From Clostridiales bacterium (lineage in GTDB: Bacteria; Bacillota; Clostridia; Christensenellales; Pumilibacteraceae): a stretch of DNA of 61,098 bases. Both the position numbers and the translations under genes were made by a program. The DNA lies in NCBI GenBank assembly GCA_031276725.1, contig JAISMM010000005.1, forward strand, positions 1 to 61,098, in the 5' to 3' direction. Below are positions 34,294 through 44,164 of this stretch, piece after piece. The notes below the pieces were generated by a model. The model did no database searches. It had not been told where the DNA came from and worked only from the letters and a program-made list of their open reading frames with translations. The stretch's first letter is position 1, and every line of letters begins with the position of its first letter.

Positions 34294-35855
34294 TTCACCG
34301 GTTCGGCGGACTCCGACCCGGAGGTCAGCGCGGCGAAAAGGCGGTCGGTGAATTCGGAGGGCGGCGGGGCGGTGAAACGCGAGACGAGCGGGACGGCGAG
34401 CATCGAGGCGAGCATTGCGGCGACGCCGATAGCGGGCGGCGAGAGGTACGCGGCGGCGACGGCAAGACCCGCGCCTTTTAGGACGAGCGACACGGCGTAG
34501 AGGACGGCGTTTACGGCAAGTCCGGATATTATGCCGGCGTAGGCGCCTTTTTTGGTGGCGCGGCGGCTGTACAGCCCGTAGACGTAGGGGCCCAAAAAGC
34601 AGCCCGCGAGAGTCCCCCACGAGAGGCTCATAAGCGAGATGATTCCCGCCGGGCGCGTTACGGCGATGACGACCGAAACGGCGATAAAGAGGACGCAGAG
34701 GGAGCGCATAAGGAGTTTGACGCGCTTGTCGGACGCGTTTTTGTTTATGTAGCCCTTGTAGAGGTCGACGGCGACCGCCGAGCTTGCCGCGAGCGTAAGC
34801 GACGCGAGGGTGCTCATACTCGCGCTTAAAACGAGTACGACTATAAGCCCGAGCAGGCCCGCCGGGAGCGCCTCGACGAGGATTTTGGGGATAATCATAT
34901 CCTCGTTGCCGCCAGTGCCCGCGACCATAGCGCCGACCTCCGCCGCGCCCAAAATGTAGCGGGCGAAACAGCCCGTAAGGTAAGCGCAGACGCCTATTAC
35001 GAGGGCGAACGCCGTAGAACCCCACGCCGCCTGTTTTGCCGCCGCCTCGCTTTTGACGGTGTGGAATTTGTGGACGATTTGCGGTAAGCCCCACGCCCCG
35101 ATGCTCGTTAGAAGTATAAGCGTCAAAAGCGTGTAGCCGTGCGGCGCGCCGCCCTCCCCCTTTGCGAACGCGGGAAAAAATCCGAGGTCGTCGTTAAGGA
35201 GCTTTGAAAAGCCGTCGATAGCGCCCCCGACTTTTTCGTAATTGACGACGAAGCCGACCATAACGGCGACGCCGGCAAGCATCACTATCCCCTGAAAGAA
35301 GTCGGTCAGAACGGTGGCGAGGTAGCCGCCGAAAAAGAGGTACGCGCAGGTGGAAACGGCTATCACAAGGATGACCGCCCAAAACGGAATGCCGAACACG
35401 AGCTCGAAAAGGTAAGCGAGTCCCTGATAGACGCTAGCGGCGTAGGGCGTTAAGAATACGAATATTATGAGCGCGCAAACCAGCTTTATGCGCTTGGATT
35501 GATAGCGCGCCCCGAACATTTCGGGCATAGTGCGCGCGCCGAAAAATTCGGTTGTGCGCTTTGTGCGCCTTGCCAAAAGCTTCCACGCCAAAAGCGAGCC
35601 GATAAAGGCGTTCGATATGCCTATCCACAGCGAGCTTAAACCGTAGACGTAGCCGTTTTTGCCCGCGTAGCCGATAAAGATGACGGCGGAAAAGTAAGTC
35701 GTGCCGTAGGCGAACGCCGTCATAACGCCGTTAACGCCCTTGCCCGCCAGCAAAAAGTCGTTGACGGTGCCGATTTTTTTGCGCGTGTAGAACGCCACGG
35801 CGAGCATACCGGCAAAGTAGAGAACCAGAACGGTTATATCGATCCAATTACCCAC
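34284..35855 (-). CDS. Sodium:solute symporter family protein
   Basis: 523 residues, about 13 membrane spans, of the SSS (SLC5-like) family: N-terminal IDITVLVLYFAGMLAVAFYTRKK, TEFFGARTMPEMFGARYQS between spans, and the conserved core with ARYILGAAEVGAMVAGTGGNEDM, which is typical of PanF/PutP-like carriers. It would use the sodium gradient to take up an organic acid, amino acid or sugar. Start is GTG at 35855 preceded by GGAGGT. The last codons lie in a local duplication, so the C-terminus may be recently altered. Confidence 0.88.
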   Translation of the reverse strand: MGNWIDITVLVLYFAGMLAVAFYTRKKIGTVNDFLLAGKGVNGVMTAFAYGTTYFSAVIFIGYAGKNGYVYGLSSLWIGISNAFIGSLLAWKLLARRTKRTTEFFGARTMPEMFGARYQSKRIKLVCALIIFVFLTPYAASVYQGLAYLFELVFGIPFWAVILVIAVSTCAYLFFGGYLATVLTDFFQGIVMLAGVAVMVGFVVNYEKVGGAIDGFSKLLNDDLGFFPAFAKGEGGAPHGYTLLTLILLTSIGAWGLPQIVHKFHTVKSEAAAKQAAWGSTAFALVIGVCAYLTGCFARYILGAAEVGAMVAGTGGNEDMIIPKILVEALPAGLLGLIVVLVLSASMSTLASLTLAASSAVAVDLYKGYINKNASDKRVKLLMRSLCVLFIAVSVVIAVTRPAGIISLMSLSWGTLAGCFLGPYVYGLYSRRATKKGAYAGIISGLAVNAVLYAVSLVLKGAGLAVAAAYLSPPAIGVAAMLASMLAVPLVSRFTAPPPSEFTDRLFAALTSGSESAEPVKNV

Positions 35856-35909
35856 AATAAGTACCTCCTAAGCAAAATTTTTTAGGGCGTTTGCCGCCCG
35901 CGAATTTTC

Positions 35910-37007
35910 TCATTCGTAAATAATGTCGACCTCGATTTCGGCGGCGTAGCCGAACTCGTTTTTAACAGCCTCGCAAAGCGTGGCGCGTACCGCCCGCCCG
36001 CCGTCCTCGTAGCGCGCGGGTAGCCCTATATGAAAGCTCGCCGCGCCCGCGTCCTCCTTCAATTTCAGCTCGTGTAAGCTTGCGCCCTTGTACATAGCGA
36101 GCGCGCTTTTTATAAAGCCGCGCAGCTCGCAAAGGCGCGGATTAAGCCTGTCGATAGGGTCGGCGTGAATAACGAGCTCGATCCCCATTTCCTCCCTTAT
36201 GCGGTTTTCGAGTCCGTCGACAATGTCGTGAACGTCGGCCAGATTCATCGCGCCGTCGAACTCGGCGTGGAGCGCGCCCACCCTTACGAACGGGCCGTAA
36301 TCGTGCAGAGTTAAATCGTGCGAGCCCAAAATTCCGTCGGCGGCGTTGACGACGCCGTAGATTTTTTTGGACAATTCGGGGTTCGCGCCGTTGCCTAAAA
36401 GCTTGCCCACAAGCCCCGCCGTAACGCGAAAGCCCCCCAAAACGACCGCCGCCGAAACGACGGCGCCGGCGATTCCGTCGAGGCGCGGACTAAGGCGCAG
36501 CGCGTAAAAAAGGAGCACGACGGACGTTAGAACGGCGTCCGAAAAGCTGTCGAAAACGGCGGCTTTGAGCGCCTCGGAACGCGTTATTTTGTTGCGAACC
36601 GTATAAAAAAAGCCCATAAACAGCTTTACGCCGACCGAAACGGCCAAAACGGTTAGGGTTAAGGCGTCGAATCCGACGGCGGAGGGCGTTATTATTCTTT
36701 TGACGGACGCCACAAAAAATTGCGCTCCCGCGAAAATTATTATAAAGCCTATCACAAACCCCGCGAGGTACTCGAACCGCCCGTGGCCGTAGGGATGCTC
36801 CTTGTCCGCTCTCTTTGCCGAGACCGCGAACGAGCTTACCGCGACCGCCGAGCCCGCGCAGTCCGAAAGGTTGTTCACGGAGTCCGATATTACCGAAACG
36901 CTTCCGCTGATAATTCCGGCGGCAAGCTTAAACGCGCCCAACGTTAAGTTGAGCGCTAAGCCCGCCGCCGCCGTGAGGGCGCCTTGCTTGTTCCGGTTCT
37001 TATCCAA
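35910..37007 (-). CDS. Cation diffusion facilitator transporter
   Basis: The 365-residue CDF protein exports divalent metal ions in exchange for protons. It has six spans, with metal-site regions SVISDSVNNLSD in span 2 and VFDSFSDAVLTS in span 5, the HPYGHGRFEYLAG loop, and a C-terminal cytoplasmic dimerisation domain followed by an extra tail. The Asp/Asn-type site is closer to manganese or iron exporters than to His-containing zinc exporters; this is inference. The TTG at 37007 is chosen as start because AGGTAGGG precedes it and the family N-terminus fits. The frame stays open into the upstream gene, but that part is unlike any CDF. Confidence 0.85.
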   Translation of the reverse strand: MDKNRNKQGALTAAAGLALNLTLGAFKLAAGIISGSVSVISDSVNNLSDCAGSAVAVSSFAVSAKRADKEHPYGHGRFEYLAGFVIGFIIIFAGAQFFVASVKRIITPSAVGFDALTLTVLAVSVGVKLFMGFFYTVRNKITRSEALKAAVFDSFSDAVLTSVVLLFYALRLSPRLDGIAGAVVSAAVVLGGFRVTAGLVGKLLGNGANPELSKKIYGVVNAADGILGSHDLTLHDYGPFVRVGALHAEFDGAMNLADVHDIVDGLENRIREEMGIELVIHADPIDRLNPRLCELRGFIKSALAMYKGASLHELKLKEDAGAASFHIGLPARYEDGGRAVRATLCEAVKNEFGYAAEIEVDIIYE

Positions 37008-37020
37008 CGCGCGCGCCGCC

Positions 37021-37941
37021 CTACCTGCCGAGCTTTTTAAGGACGGACGCCGCCGCCTCTTGAATAGCGTTTTCGTCGGTATGCTCCGGAATAGCCTCGC
37101 ATTCGTCCGCCGCCCAAACCTCGGTGTGAACGGCGACCTCGCCCGGCTCGACGGTGAGGAGCGGCGAAAGCGATTCCGTTTCGATAAATTCGGCGTTCGT
37201 GTAGCTTTCGAAATTGCAATAATAGTTGGGGTATTCCGCACCGTAAAAGTAGTCGAACCGCTTGGCTAAAACCTGACCGTGATTAAAGTAAAGCGAATAG
37301 TTTTCGTCCACGGTCGAGCCGAACTTAAACGGCGGCGAATCGAGCGCGTCCGGCTTTACCGTTATGTACTTATCGCCGAAGTAGACGCGGCGGTCGTTCA
37401 TTTTGGAGTACGGCCACACGGCGACGGCGCGGTTTGCGATAAAGCCCGTGTCGAGGCGGCTATTGGGAACCGCCAAAACGCCGCCCAAGGCGAGCTGCGA
37501 AAGCGCCCACACCGACAACTCGACGTCGAAAAGAGAGTCGTTTGCGATAGTGTGGTTGACGGTCAAAAGCCCGTCGCCGCCAATCGTTATATCGAAGCCC
37601 TGCGACAGCCCTGTTAAGGCGTTAGACGACATAACGGTTATGCCGTCGGGCTTTACGGTATACTTGCACGGGGTAATGTCGGGCAGGTTAGTCCTGCCGC
37701 CGACCTCGGGCGCGTGCCACGTTCTGTGGCCGCCGAACGGCACAAAAACGTCGGACTTTTTTATCTTAAAGTCGTCCTCGAATACGCGCATATGATTCGG
37801 CCCGCCGTTATACGCGTACGATATAACGCGCGGCCCGACGTCCGTCGTTACGATAGCCTCGACGCCGCCGCCCGACAGCTTGAAGCAATTTTTCAGCCCC
37901 AAAAATTCGACCCTTTCCACTTTCTTTTCTGCCTTTGGCAT
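37021..37941 (-). CDS. Galactose-mutarotase-like (DUF4380-type) protein
   Basis: 306 residues, all-beta pattern: LSGGGVEAIVTTDVGPRVISYAY, FGGHRTWHAPE, then VNHTIANDSLFDVELSVWAL and PGEVAVHTEVW. The Gly-rich N-terminal strand, the GHR-W motif and the late acidic strand recall aldose-epimerase-fold proteins of the DUF4380 group. It has no signal peptide and is probably a cytosolic carbohydrate-related enzyme. GGAG lies upstream of the ATG. It is 13 bases upstream of the CDF gene on the same strand. Substrate unknown. Confidence 0.65.
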   Translation of the reverse strand: MPKAEKKVERVEFLGLKNCFKLSGGGVEAIVTTDVGPRVISYAYNGGPNHMRVFEDDFKIKKSDVFVPFGGHRTWHAPEVGGRTNLPDITPCKYTVKPDGITVMSSNALTGLSQGFDITIGGDGLLTVNHTIANDSLFDVELSVWALSQLALGGVLAVPNSRLDTGFIANRAVAVWPYSKMNDRRVYFGDKYITVKPDALDSPPFKFGSTVDENYSLYFNHGQVLAKRFDYFYGAEYPNYYCNFESYTNAEFIETESLSPLLTVEPGEVAVHTEVWAADECEAIPEHTDENAIQEAAASVLKKLGR

Positions 37942-37990
37942 AATATGTTACTCCTTATTCGTCATAAATTTTAGCGGGCAAAGAGGGCGC

Positions 37991-39586
37991 TTAAAAAATG
38001 TCCCCGTCGTTATCCGACGGCGGCGTCAAAATCTCCTCGCCCGACGGCGATTCCAAAATTTCCTTTCCGTCCATTCCGCTCACCGTCTTAAAGCCGTCGG
38101 AGTCCGCGGGCGGCGGAACGCTTTGAATATCCGCGTCCGCGCCGTCGTCTACGTCGATACGGAAGCCCGAAACGTTTTCGGGCGGGGGCGTGCGGACGGC
38201 GGCGGACTTATCGACGTCGGCGAACGACACGTACTTGCCGAGCCACCTTAATTCCACGCGCCCCGTTTCGCCGTTGCGGTGCTTTGCGATAATGAGCTCG
38301 GTTTTGTCGCGCGTTTCCTCCGGCACCGAAACGTCGTGCGGGTCGTGCTCGCGGTAGATAAAAATTATAATGTCCGCGTCCTGTTCTATCGCGCCGCTCT
38401 CGCGCAAATCCGACATTTGCGGCAGCTTGTTGCTGCGCTTTTCGACCTCGCGCGACATTTGGCTAAGCAGCAATATCGGCACGTTCAATTCCTTCGCGGC
38501 GATTTTGAGCATTCGCGTAATGTCCGAAACCTCTTGCTGACGGCTCTCGATGCGCCTGCCCGACGTCATTAGCTGCAAATAGTCGATCATAACAAGGTCG
38601 AGCCCTTTTTCGCGTTTTAGGCGGCGGCACTTAGATAGTATTTCGACGGGCGTCGTAAGGGACGAATCGTCTATGTAGATTTGCGCCCTGTCGAGCCGCT
38701 TTTTGGCGTCGAACAGCTTTTTCCATTCGTCCTTATCGAGCCGCCCGGAATTGGCGTGCGTCATATCGACCCTCGCGGCCGCGCACAGCATACGCTTGGC
38801 GAGCTGAACCGCCGGCATTTCGAGCGAAAAGACGGCGCACCTGTACGGATCGGGCTTGCCCGCGGCGGTTTTACGCTCGGACGCGAGCGCCGCATGGGCG
38901 ACGATATTCATACCTATGCTCGTTTTGCCCTGGCCCGGGCGCGCCGCTATCAAAACGAGGTCGCCGCGCTGTAAGCCGTTAAGAATATCGTTAAGCCGCT
39001 TAAAGCCCGTCGGAATGCCCTTGCCCGCCGTGGGGTCGGAGTACATAAGCTCGATTTTGGCGATCGCCTCCGCCGCGCTTTTGGATAGCGGCGATAAGCC
39101 CGAGCGGTCGAGCTTTTCGGACAGCGAATAAATTTCGCCCTCGGCAAACGCCAATGCCGCATCGTCGGGGTCGCCAGAAAACGCCTTGTCGGCGATACGC
39201 TGCGAGGCGGCGATAAGCCGCCGCAACAGCGACGTCTTTTTTACTATTTCGGTGTAGTGGCGGTAATTCGACGCCGACGGCACAAGGTTAGACAGCGACG
39301 TTAAATACGACAGCCCGCCCGCCCGCTCCGTGCCGCCCATAGTTTCGAGCTCCTGAACGAGCATAACTATGTCGACGGGCTTGTCGGCGAGCATAAGATT
39401 GAGCATCGCCGTAAAAATTTCGCGGTGCGACGCCAGATAAAAATCGTCGGCGGCAAGCTCGCCCAAAATATGGACGGGCGCGTCGCGGTCGATCATAACG
39501 CAGCCGAGAACCGACTGCTCCGCCTCGATATTATGCGGCGGAATCCTCGCGCTTAAATTGGGGTGATTTTGATTTTCGTTAGCCAT
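37991..39586 (-). CDS. dnaB: Replicative DNA helicase
   Basis: Unwinds DNA at the replication fork as a hexamer. The 531-residue protein has the N-terminal DnaB domain (PPHNIEAEQSVLGCVMIDRDA), linker, and RecA-like motor with Walker A ARPGQGKTSIGMN, DSSLTTPVEI, VMIDYLQLM and the arginine-finger region. It is longer than usual: a roughly 80-residue acidic, Pro- and Asp-rich tail follows the YVSFADVDKS core end. Its loaders DnaD- and DnaI-like are encoded at 44949-47290 on the other strand. Confidence 0.95.
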   Translation of the reverse strand: MANENQNHPNLSARIPPHNIEAEQSVLGCVMIDRDAPVHILGELAADDFYLASHREIFTAMLNLMLADKPVDIVMLVQELETMGGTERAGGLSYLTSLSNLVPSASNYRHYTEIVKKTSLLRRLIAASQRIADKAFSGDPDDAALAFAEGEIYSLSEKLDRSGLSPLSKSAAEAIAKIELMYSDPTAGKGIPTGFKRLNDILNGLQRGDLVLIAARPGQGKTSIGMNIVAHAALASERKTAAGKPDPYRCAVFSLEMPAVQLAKRMLCAAARVDMTHANSGRLDKDEWKKLFDAKKRLDRAQIYIDDSSLTTPVEILSKCRRLKREKGLDLVMIDYLQLMTSGRRIESRQQEVSDITRMLKIAAKELNVPILLLSQMSREVEKRSNKLPQMSDLRESGAIEQDADIIIFIYREHDPHDVSVPEETRDKTELIIAKHRNGETGRVELRWLGKYVSFADVDKSAAVRTPPPENVSGFRIDVDDGADADIQSVPPPADSDGFKTVSGMDGKEILESPSGEEILTPPSDNDGDIF

Positions 39587-39594
39587 AGCCGCCC

Positions 39595-40653
39595 CTAATA
39601 CCCCCCGCCGAACGGATTTTTATCGTCGCCGCCGCCGCCGGACGGGCCGGACTTACCGGGCGGGCCGCCGTAATCGCCGAACGGATCGTCGCTCTCGAAC
39701 GGGTCGTAGGGGAAACGCCCGCGCGCGCTTTGCGTAACCGTTTGCCGTACGGGTCTGTCCTTTTTGGGCGCGAAACGGCAATAAAGCAGCAAAAAGCCCA
39801 CTACCGCAAGCCCTATCGCTATCGCCAAAACGTTCCAGCCCACGCTGTTTGCGCGGATAAGCTCGTAGATTATAACGTCGTCCTTTGCGGTAAAAAGAGT
39901 TTGCCAGCGGTAATAGCGGTTACCCTCGGCGTCGGTTTCCGTTTCGCCCGAGGTAATCATTTTGGAGTTCGTAATCATATAGTAATCGAGCCGCAGCTTT
40001 TCGACGTCGAACAGCGCGCGCTTGCCCGCGTCCGGGAACGCCTCGGTAAAGCCCGGCATCAGCTTTTCCCACTCGCCCGACTCCTTTTGGTTGTACCAGC
40101 CGCCGGCGGCGACGTCTATCGCCGTAAGCGATCGCTTAGAACCGGGAACGGCGTTTTTATACTGCTCCTTAAAGCCGTTAAAAATATTGGGCTCGGTAAA
40201 GCTGTAGCGGTTAAAAAAGAATCCGCGCGTCAGCTCGTACTCCTCCGCTTCGGCGTCGGCGTCTTCCTCCTCGCCCGCGGCGTTTTCAAAAACGTATCGA
40301 AACCCGTAATAGGTGGAGCCGTTCGATTTAACCTTGGGGAGCTTGCGGTACTCGCTCGGCATTTCGCCGTTAAAAATCTGCCTTTTGGCGTCCAAAAGGT
40401 AGGTAAGGTAAAGCTCGACCGTCCAATCGTCGCCCGCGAGCGACTCGGTGCCGGGCAAAAGCCCGCTGATTTTTTCGCCGTTGCGCGCGGATCTGTCGAG
40501 AACGGCAAGCTCGTCGTCGTCAAAACAAAACACGATTTCGTAGGCGTAGCGGTCGGAACCGGGGTAGTAGTAGACCGAAACGTCGCTCGCGCACCCAGTC
40601 AGAACCGCCGCCGTTAAAGCCGCCGCCAATATTAACAAAATTTTCTTTTTCAT
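39595..40653 (-). CDS. Membrane-anchored lipoprotein, unknown function
   Basis: The 352-residue product has a lipoprotein signal with lipobox LTGC at about residues 18-21, an extracytoplasmic domain rich in Tyr and acidic residues, a transmembrane span near residues 276-295 (WNVLAIAIGLAVVGFLLLY) and a cytoplasmic tail that is Pro/Gly/Asp rich (GGPPGKSGPSGGGG). No family recognised. The gene sits between pepF and dnaB on the same strand with short gaps; RBS AGGAG is clear. Both an acylated N-terminus and a span would anchor it at two points. Confidence 0.7.
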   Translation of the reverse strand: MKKKILLILAAALTAAVLTGCASDVSVYYYPGSDRYAYEIVFCFDDDELAVLDRSARNGEKISGLLPGTESLAGDDWTVELYLTYLLDAKRQIFNGEMPSEYRKLPKVKSNGSTYYGFRYVFENAAGEEEDADAEAEEYELTRGFFFNRYSFTEPNIFNGFKEQYKNAVPGSKRSLTAIDVAAGGWYNQKESGEWEKLMPGFTEAFPDAGKRALFDVEKLRLDYYMITNSKMITSGETETDAEGNRYYRWQTLFTAKDDVIIYELIRANSVGWNVLAIAIGLAVVGFLLLYCRFAPKKDRPVRQTVTQSARGRFPYDPFESDDPFGDYGGPPGKSGPSGGGGDDKNPFGGGY

Positions 40654-40670
40654 AACCGCGCTCCTAAAAA

Positions 40671-42443
40671 TTATATAAGCCTTTCAAGCTTTGCGAGCGT
40701 GTCGGTAAATTCGCCGAACGCTATGTCGTAGGGTTCGTCCGCGGCAAGGTCCACGCCGCAGTCCTTCAAAATTTCGTACGGCGATTTTTTGCCGCCCGCG
40801 CTCAAAAATTCCTTGTACTTGGCGGCCGCCCCCGCCCCGCCCGTCAAAACGGAGTTGGCTATATTTACCGCCGCCGTAAGCCCCGTGGCGTACTGATAGA
40901 CGTAGAACGCCCTGTAAAAGTGCGGTATCCGCGCCCATTCTAGGCGTATGCGCCTGTCGTGGGCGACCGCCGCGCCGTAGTACTTTTTGTTGAGCCGCAT
41001 ATAAGCTTTTGAAACCGATTCGACGGTGAGCGGCTCGCCCGCCGCCTCCGATTCGTGAACGGTACGCTCGAATTCGGCGAACATAGTCTGACGGAAAAGC
41101 GTCGTACGGAACATATCGAGGTAGTACGACAAAAGATACTTTTTGACGGCGGGATCGGCGCTAGTCGCCGCGAGGTGCTTTAACAAAAGAACCTCGTTGA
41201 CGGTCGAGGCGACCTCGGCGACGAATATCGAATAATCGTTTTTGGCGTAGGGCTGAACGCGCGACGAATAGTGCGAATGCATGGCGTGCCCGAGCTCGTG
41301 GGCGATCGTAAAAATGTCGTGCGCCGTTTTGGTGTAGTTCAAAAGTACGTAGGGGTGCGCTCCGTAAACGCCGCACGAATATGCGCCGCTGCGCTTGTTT
41401 TCGGTTTCGCAAACGTCGATCCAGCGCGAGGCCTTAGCCGTCTTTAACAGCGATATATATTCGGGGCCGAGCGGTTTAAGTCCGTCTAACACAAGCGCGT
41501 AAGCGTCCCCGTAATCGCGCGAAATGTCCGCGTCGGCAAACATCGGAACGTACAGGTCGTACATATGCAAAGACGGAACGCCCAAAACCTTTTTGCGCAG
41601 AGCGATATAGTCGTGGAGCGTCGAAACGTTGTCGCCCGCCTTAGATACGAGCTTATCGAAAACGACGGGGGGAACGTCGTTGGTAAAGAGCGCCTTATCG
41701 AGCGCGGACGGATACCCCCTTACCGCCGCCAGATAATTGTCCTTTTGAACGGACGCCGAAAAGTTTGCCGCGATCGTGTTTATGAGCGCGCCGACGGCTC
41801 CGTACATTCCGGAAAAAGCCTTTTTGCGGACGGCGGCGTCGGGGTGTTGCAGCCACAGCGAATACCTGCCGTGCGTCATCCTTTGCTTTTTGCCGTCGAT
41901 ATTAAGAGTGGGAAACGGCAAATCCACGTCGGATATGGCGGAAAATATATGCGAAAACGCGCCGTGCGTAGGCGAACCCATCGCCAAAATGCGTTCCTCC
42001 GCCGCCGACAGTATATGCTTTTTGCCGCGCAGGATATTCGACAGCATATAGTCGTAGGGCGCAAAATCCGGACTTTTAATAAACTTGTCTATTTCGGACT
42101 CGTCGAGCGCGGACAGCTCCGGGCTTATGAACGCCGACAGCGAATTAAATTCGCTTATCAGCTTTTCGGCGCGCGCCGAATACGATTGCGCGGTTTCGTC
42201 GAGGGCGTCGGAGTCGCGCATAAACATAGCGTAGCAGTAAAGCCGCTCGAACCGCTCCCCGAGCGAATCGCAAAGCGAAAGACATTGCAAAAGGTTTTCG
42301 GGCGCGGCGAGCCTGCCCTTAAACCGCAAAACCGCGACAATCTCCTTGTTGAGCGCGGAAAACTCCCGCTCCCACTCGGCGTTATCGGGATAAAGATCGC
42401 TTAAATCCCATTTATATTCGTTTTGTACTTCGCTTCTTTTCAT
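40671..42443 (-). CDS. pepF: Oligoendopeptidase F
   Basis: Cytosolic zinc metallopeptidase (M3B) that degrades short peptides. The 590-residue protein contains the HExxH site in FTIAHELGHAMHSHYSS, with the downstream Glu in VAEVASTVNEVLL, and starts VQNEYKWDLSDLYPDNAEWE, the family hallmark. Length normal, sequence complete. RBS AAAGGAA precedes the ATG. A long antisense frame across it is a shadow. Confidence 0.95.
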   Translation of the reverse strand: MKRSEVQNEYKWDLSDLYPDNAEWEREFSALNKEIVAVLRFKGRLAAPENLLQCLSLCDSLGERFERLYCYAMFMRDSDALDETAQSYSARAEKLISEFNSLSAFISPELSALDESEIDKFIKSPDFAPYDYMLSNILRGKKHILSAAEERILAMGSPTHGAFSHIFSAISDVDLPFPTLNIDGKKQRMTHGRYSLWLQHPDAAVRKKAFSGMYGAVGALINTIAANFSASVQKDNYLAAVRGYPSALDKALFTNDVPPVVFDKLVSKAGDNVSTLHDYIALRKKVLGVPSLHMYDLYVPMFADADISRDYGDAYALVLDGLKPLGPEYISLLKTAKASRWIDVCETENKRSGAYSCGVYGAHPYVLLNYTKTAHDIFTIAHELGHAMHSHYSSRVQPYAKNDYSIFVAEVASTVNEVLLLKHLAATSADPAVKKYLLSYYLDMFRTTLFRQTMFAEFERTVHESEAAGEPLTVESVSKAYMRLNKKYYGAAVAHDRRIRLEWARIPHFYRAFYVYQYATGLTAAVNIANSVLTGGAGAAAKYKEFLSAGGKKSPYEILKDCGVDLAADEPYDIAFGEFTDTLAKLERLI

Positions 42444-42535
42444 TGTTCGTTCCTTTCTTATTTTTTGCGCGTAGTTTGCGGCGGCGCCGCCGCGGGCAGC
42501 CGTTTGCGTTTTGCCGACCCCGGCGGCGCGGGCGG

Positions 42536-43888
42536 CTAATTCTTATTACTGTGTATCGGCGCGGGAATAAGCCCGCCCCGGGCGATAAATTTTTCCGCCG
42601 AATACTTATTGACCGCCATTATAGGCGCCTCGCCCAAAAGCCCGCCGAAACGCGCGACGTCGCCGACCGCCTTGCCGTAGACGGGAATGACGCGCACGGC
42701 GGTGGTCTTGTTGTTAATCATACCTATCGCGCACTCGTCGGCGATTATGGCGCTTATGGTCGGGGCGTCGGTGCCGCCGGGGACGGCTATCATATCGAGT
42801 CCCACCGAGCATACCGCCGTCATAGCCTCCAACTTGTCGATGGTAACGGCGCCGCGCCGCACCGCGTCTATCATACCTATATCCTCCGAAACGGGAATGA
42901 ACGCGCCGGACAGGCCGCCCACGTTGGACGAGGCCATAACGCCGCCTTTTTTGACCGCGTCGTTAAGGAGCGCGAGCGCGGCGGTCGTGCCGTGCGCCCC
43001 CACGGACTCCAAGCCCATACGCTCCAAAATATGCGCGACCGAATCCCCCACCTTGGGCGTGGGCGCAAGCGACAGATCCACCGTGCCGAACGCGCATTTA
43101 AGCCGCTTTGCCGCCTCCGCGCCTATAAGAGCGCCCGCCCGCGTAATCTTAAAGGCGGTTCGCTTTATAAGCTCGGCAAGCTCGTTAAGCGGCGCGTCGG
43201 GTATTTTTGCGACGGCGCTTTCGATTACGCCCGGGCCGGATACGCCAACGTTTATAACGCGATCGCCCTCGCCCGTTCCCGCGAACGCGCCCGCCATAAA
43301 GGGATTGTCCTCGACGGCGTTGCAGAACACCACGACCTTAGCGCAGCCCACGCAGTCCTTTTGGGCGGTAAGGCGGGCAAGCTCCTTGATTTTGACGCCC
43401 ATAAGCCGCACCGCGTCCATATTGATTCCGCTCTTCGACGAGCCGACGTTGACCGAACAGCAAACCTTTTCGGTCGAGGCGATAGCGGAGGGGATAGTCT
43501 CGATAAATTCGCGCTCAAAATCGGTCATACCCTTATGAACGAGCGCGCAATAGCCGCCTATAAAATCGATTCCTATCGCCCGCGCGGCCTCGTCCATCGC
43601 CCTGCAAATCTGTTCGTAGCCGCCGCTCGCCGCCCCTATAAGCGATACGGGGGTAACCGAAACGCGCTTGTTGACTATGGGAATGCCGTATTCAAGGCTA
43701 AGCTCCTCGCCCACGCGCACAAGATTCCCGGCGGCGGTAACGATTTTTTCGTAGACCTTGCGGGCGGTTTCGCCGGCGTCCGAGTCTATGCAGCTAAAAA
43801 GCGACAGCGCCATCGTAATGGTGCGAACGTCCAGGTTTTGGTCGGATATCATCTTGACCGTTTCAAAAATTTCATTGTTCGCGAGCAT
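42536..43888 (-). CDS. PFL (DUF711/UPF0210) family protein
   Basis: The 450-residue protein has the PFL/DUF711 features: [24 protein letters not shown] at the N-terminus, a central [19 protein letters not shown] region and [21 protein letters not shown] near the end. The family is structurally related to glycyl-radical pyruvate formate-lyase-like barrels but lacks a defined reaction. In many Firmicutes and archaea it is paired with an ACT-domain protein, as here (next gene, 9 bases upstream on this strand). The function remains uncharacterised. Confidence 0.88.
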   Translation of the reverse strand: MLANNEIFETVKMISDQNLDVRTITMALSLFSCIDSDAGETARKVYEKIVTAAGNLVRVGEELSLEYGIPIVNKRVSVTPVSLIGAASGGYEQICRAMDEAARAIGIDFIGGYCALVHKGMTDFEREFIETIPSAIASTEKVCCSVNVGSSKSGINMDAVRLMGVKIKELARLTAQKDCVGCAKVVVFCNAVEDNPFMAGAFAGTGEGDRVINVGVSGPGVIESAVAKIPDAPLNELAELIKRTAFKITRAGALIGAEAAKRLKCAFGTVDLSLAPTPKVGDSVAHILERMGLESVGAHGTTAALALLNDAVKKGGVMASSNVGGLSGAFIPVSEDIGMIDAVRRGAVTIDKLEAMTAVCSVGLDMIAVPGGTDAPTISAIIADECAIGMINNKTTAVRVIPVYGKAVGDVARFGGLLGEAPIMAVNKYSAEKFIARGGLIPAPIHSNKN

Positions 43889-43897
43889 ACTTTTACG

Positions 43898-44164
43898 TTA
43901 CACCTTATGCATAGAATTAAAAATGTCCTCGTGCTGAATCCGTATGTCAACGCCGATTTTCTTGCCTAAATCCGTCAGCTTTTGAGCGATCGACGCGATT
44001 TCCTCGGATTTGGACACGTCGCACATCATCATCATAACAAAGTAGTCCCGCATAACGGTTTGCGAGATGTCCTCGATATTGGCGTTAAGGCGGCTAAGCT
44101 CGCCCGACACCGCCGCTATAATTCCCGTTTTGTCCTTGCCTATTACCGTAACGATCGCCTTCAT
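43898..44164 (-). CDS. ACT-domain protein (UPF0237 type)
   Basis: 88 residues consisting of a single ACT domain: MKAIVTVIGKDKTGIIAAVSGELSRL and later ANIEDISQTVMRDYFVMMMM. ACT domains bind amino acids and act as regulatory modules. The gene lies immediately upstream of the PFL-family gene, so it probably regulates or partners that protein. Its start overlaps the end of the upstream membrane-protein gene in an ATGA. Confidence 0.9.
   Translation of the reverse strand: MKAIVTVIGKDKTGIIAAVSGELSRLNANIEDISQTVMRDYFVMMMMCDVSKSEEIASIAQKLTDLGKKIGVDIRIQHEDIFNSMHKV

Noticed and set aside
37008..37241. 78-residue N-terminal extension of the CDF transporter
   Set aside because: It lies inside the mutarotase-like gene, is Arg-rich and unlike any CDF N-terminus.
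42443..43969. 508-residue plus-strand open frame over the PFL gene
   Set aside because: Antisense to a clear PFL-family gene, with very basic composition and no recognisable domain.
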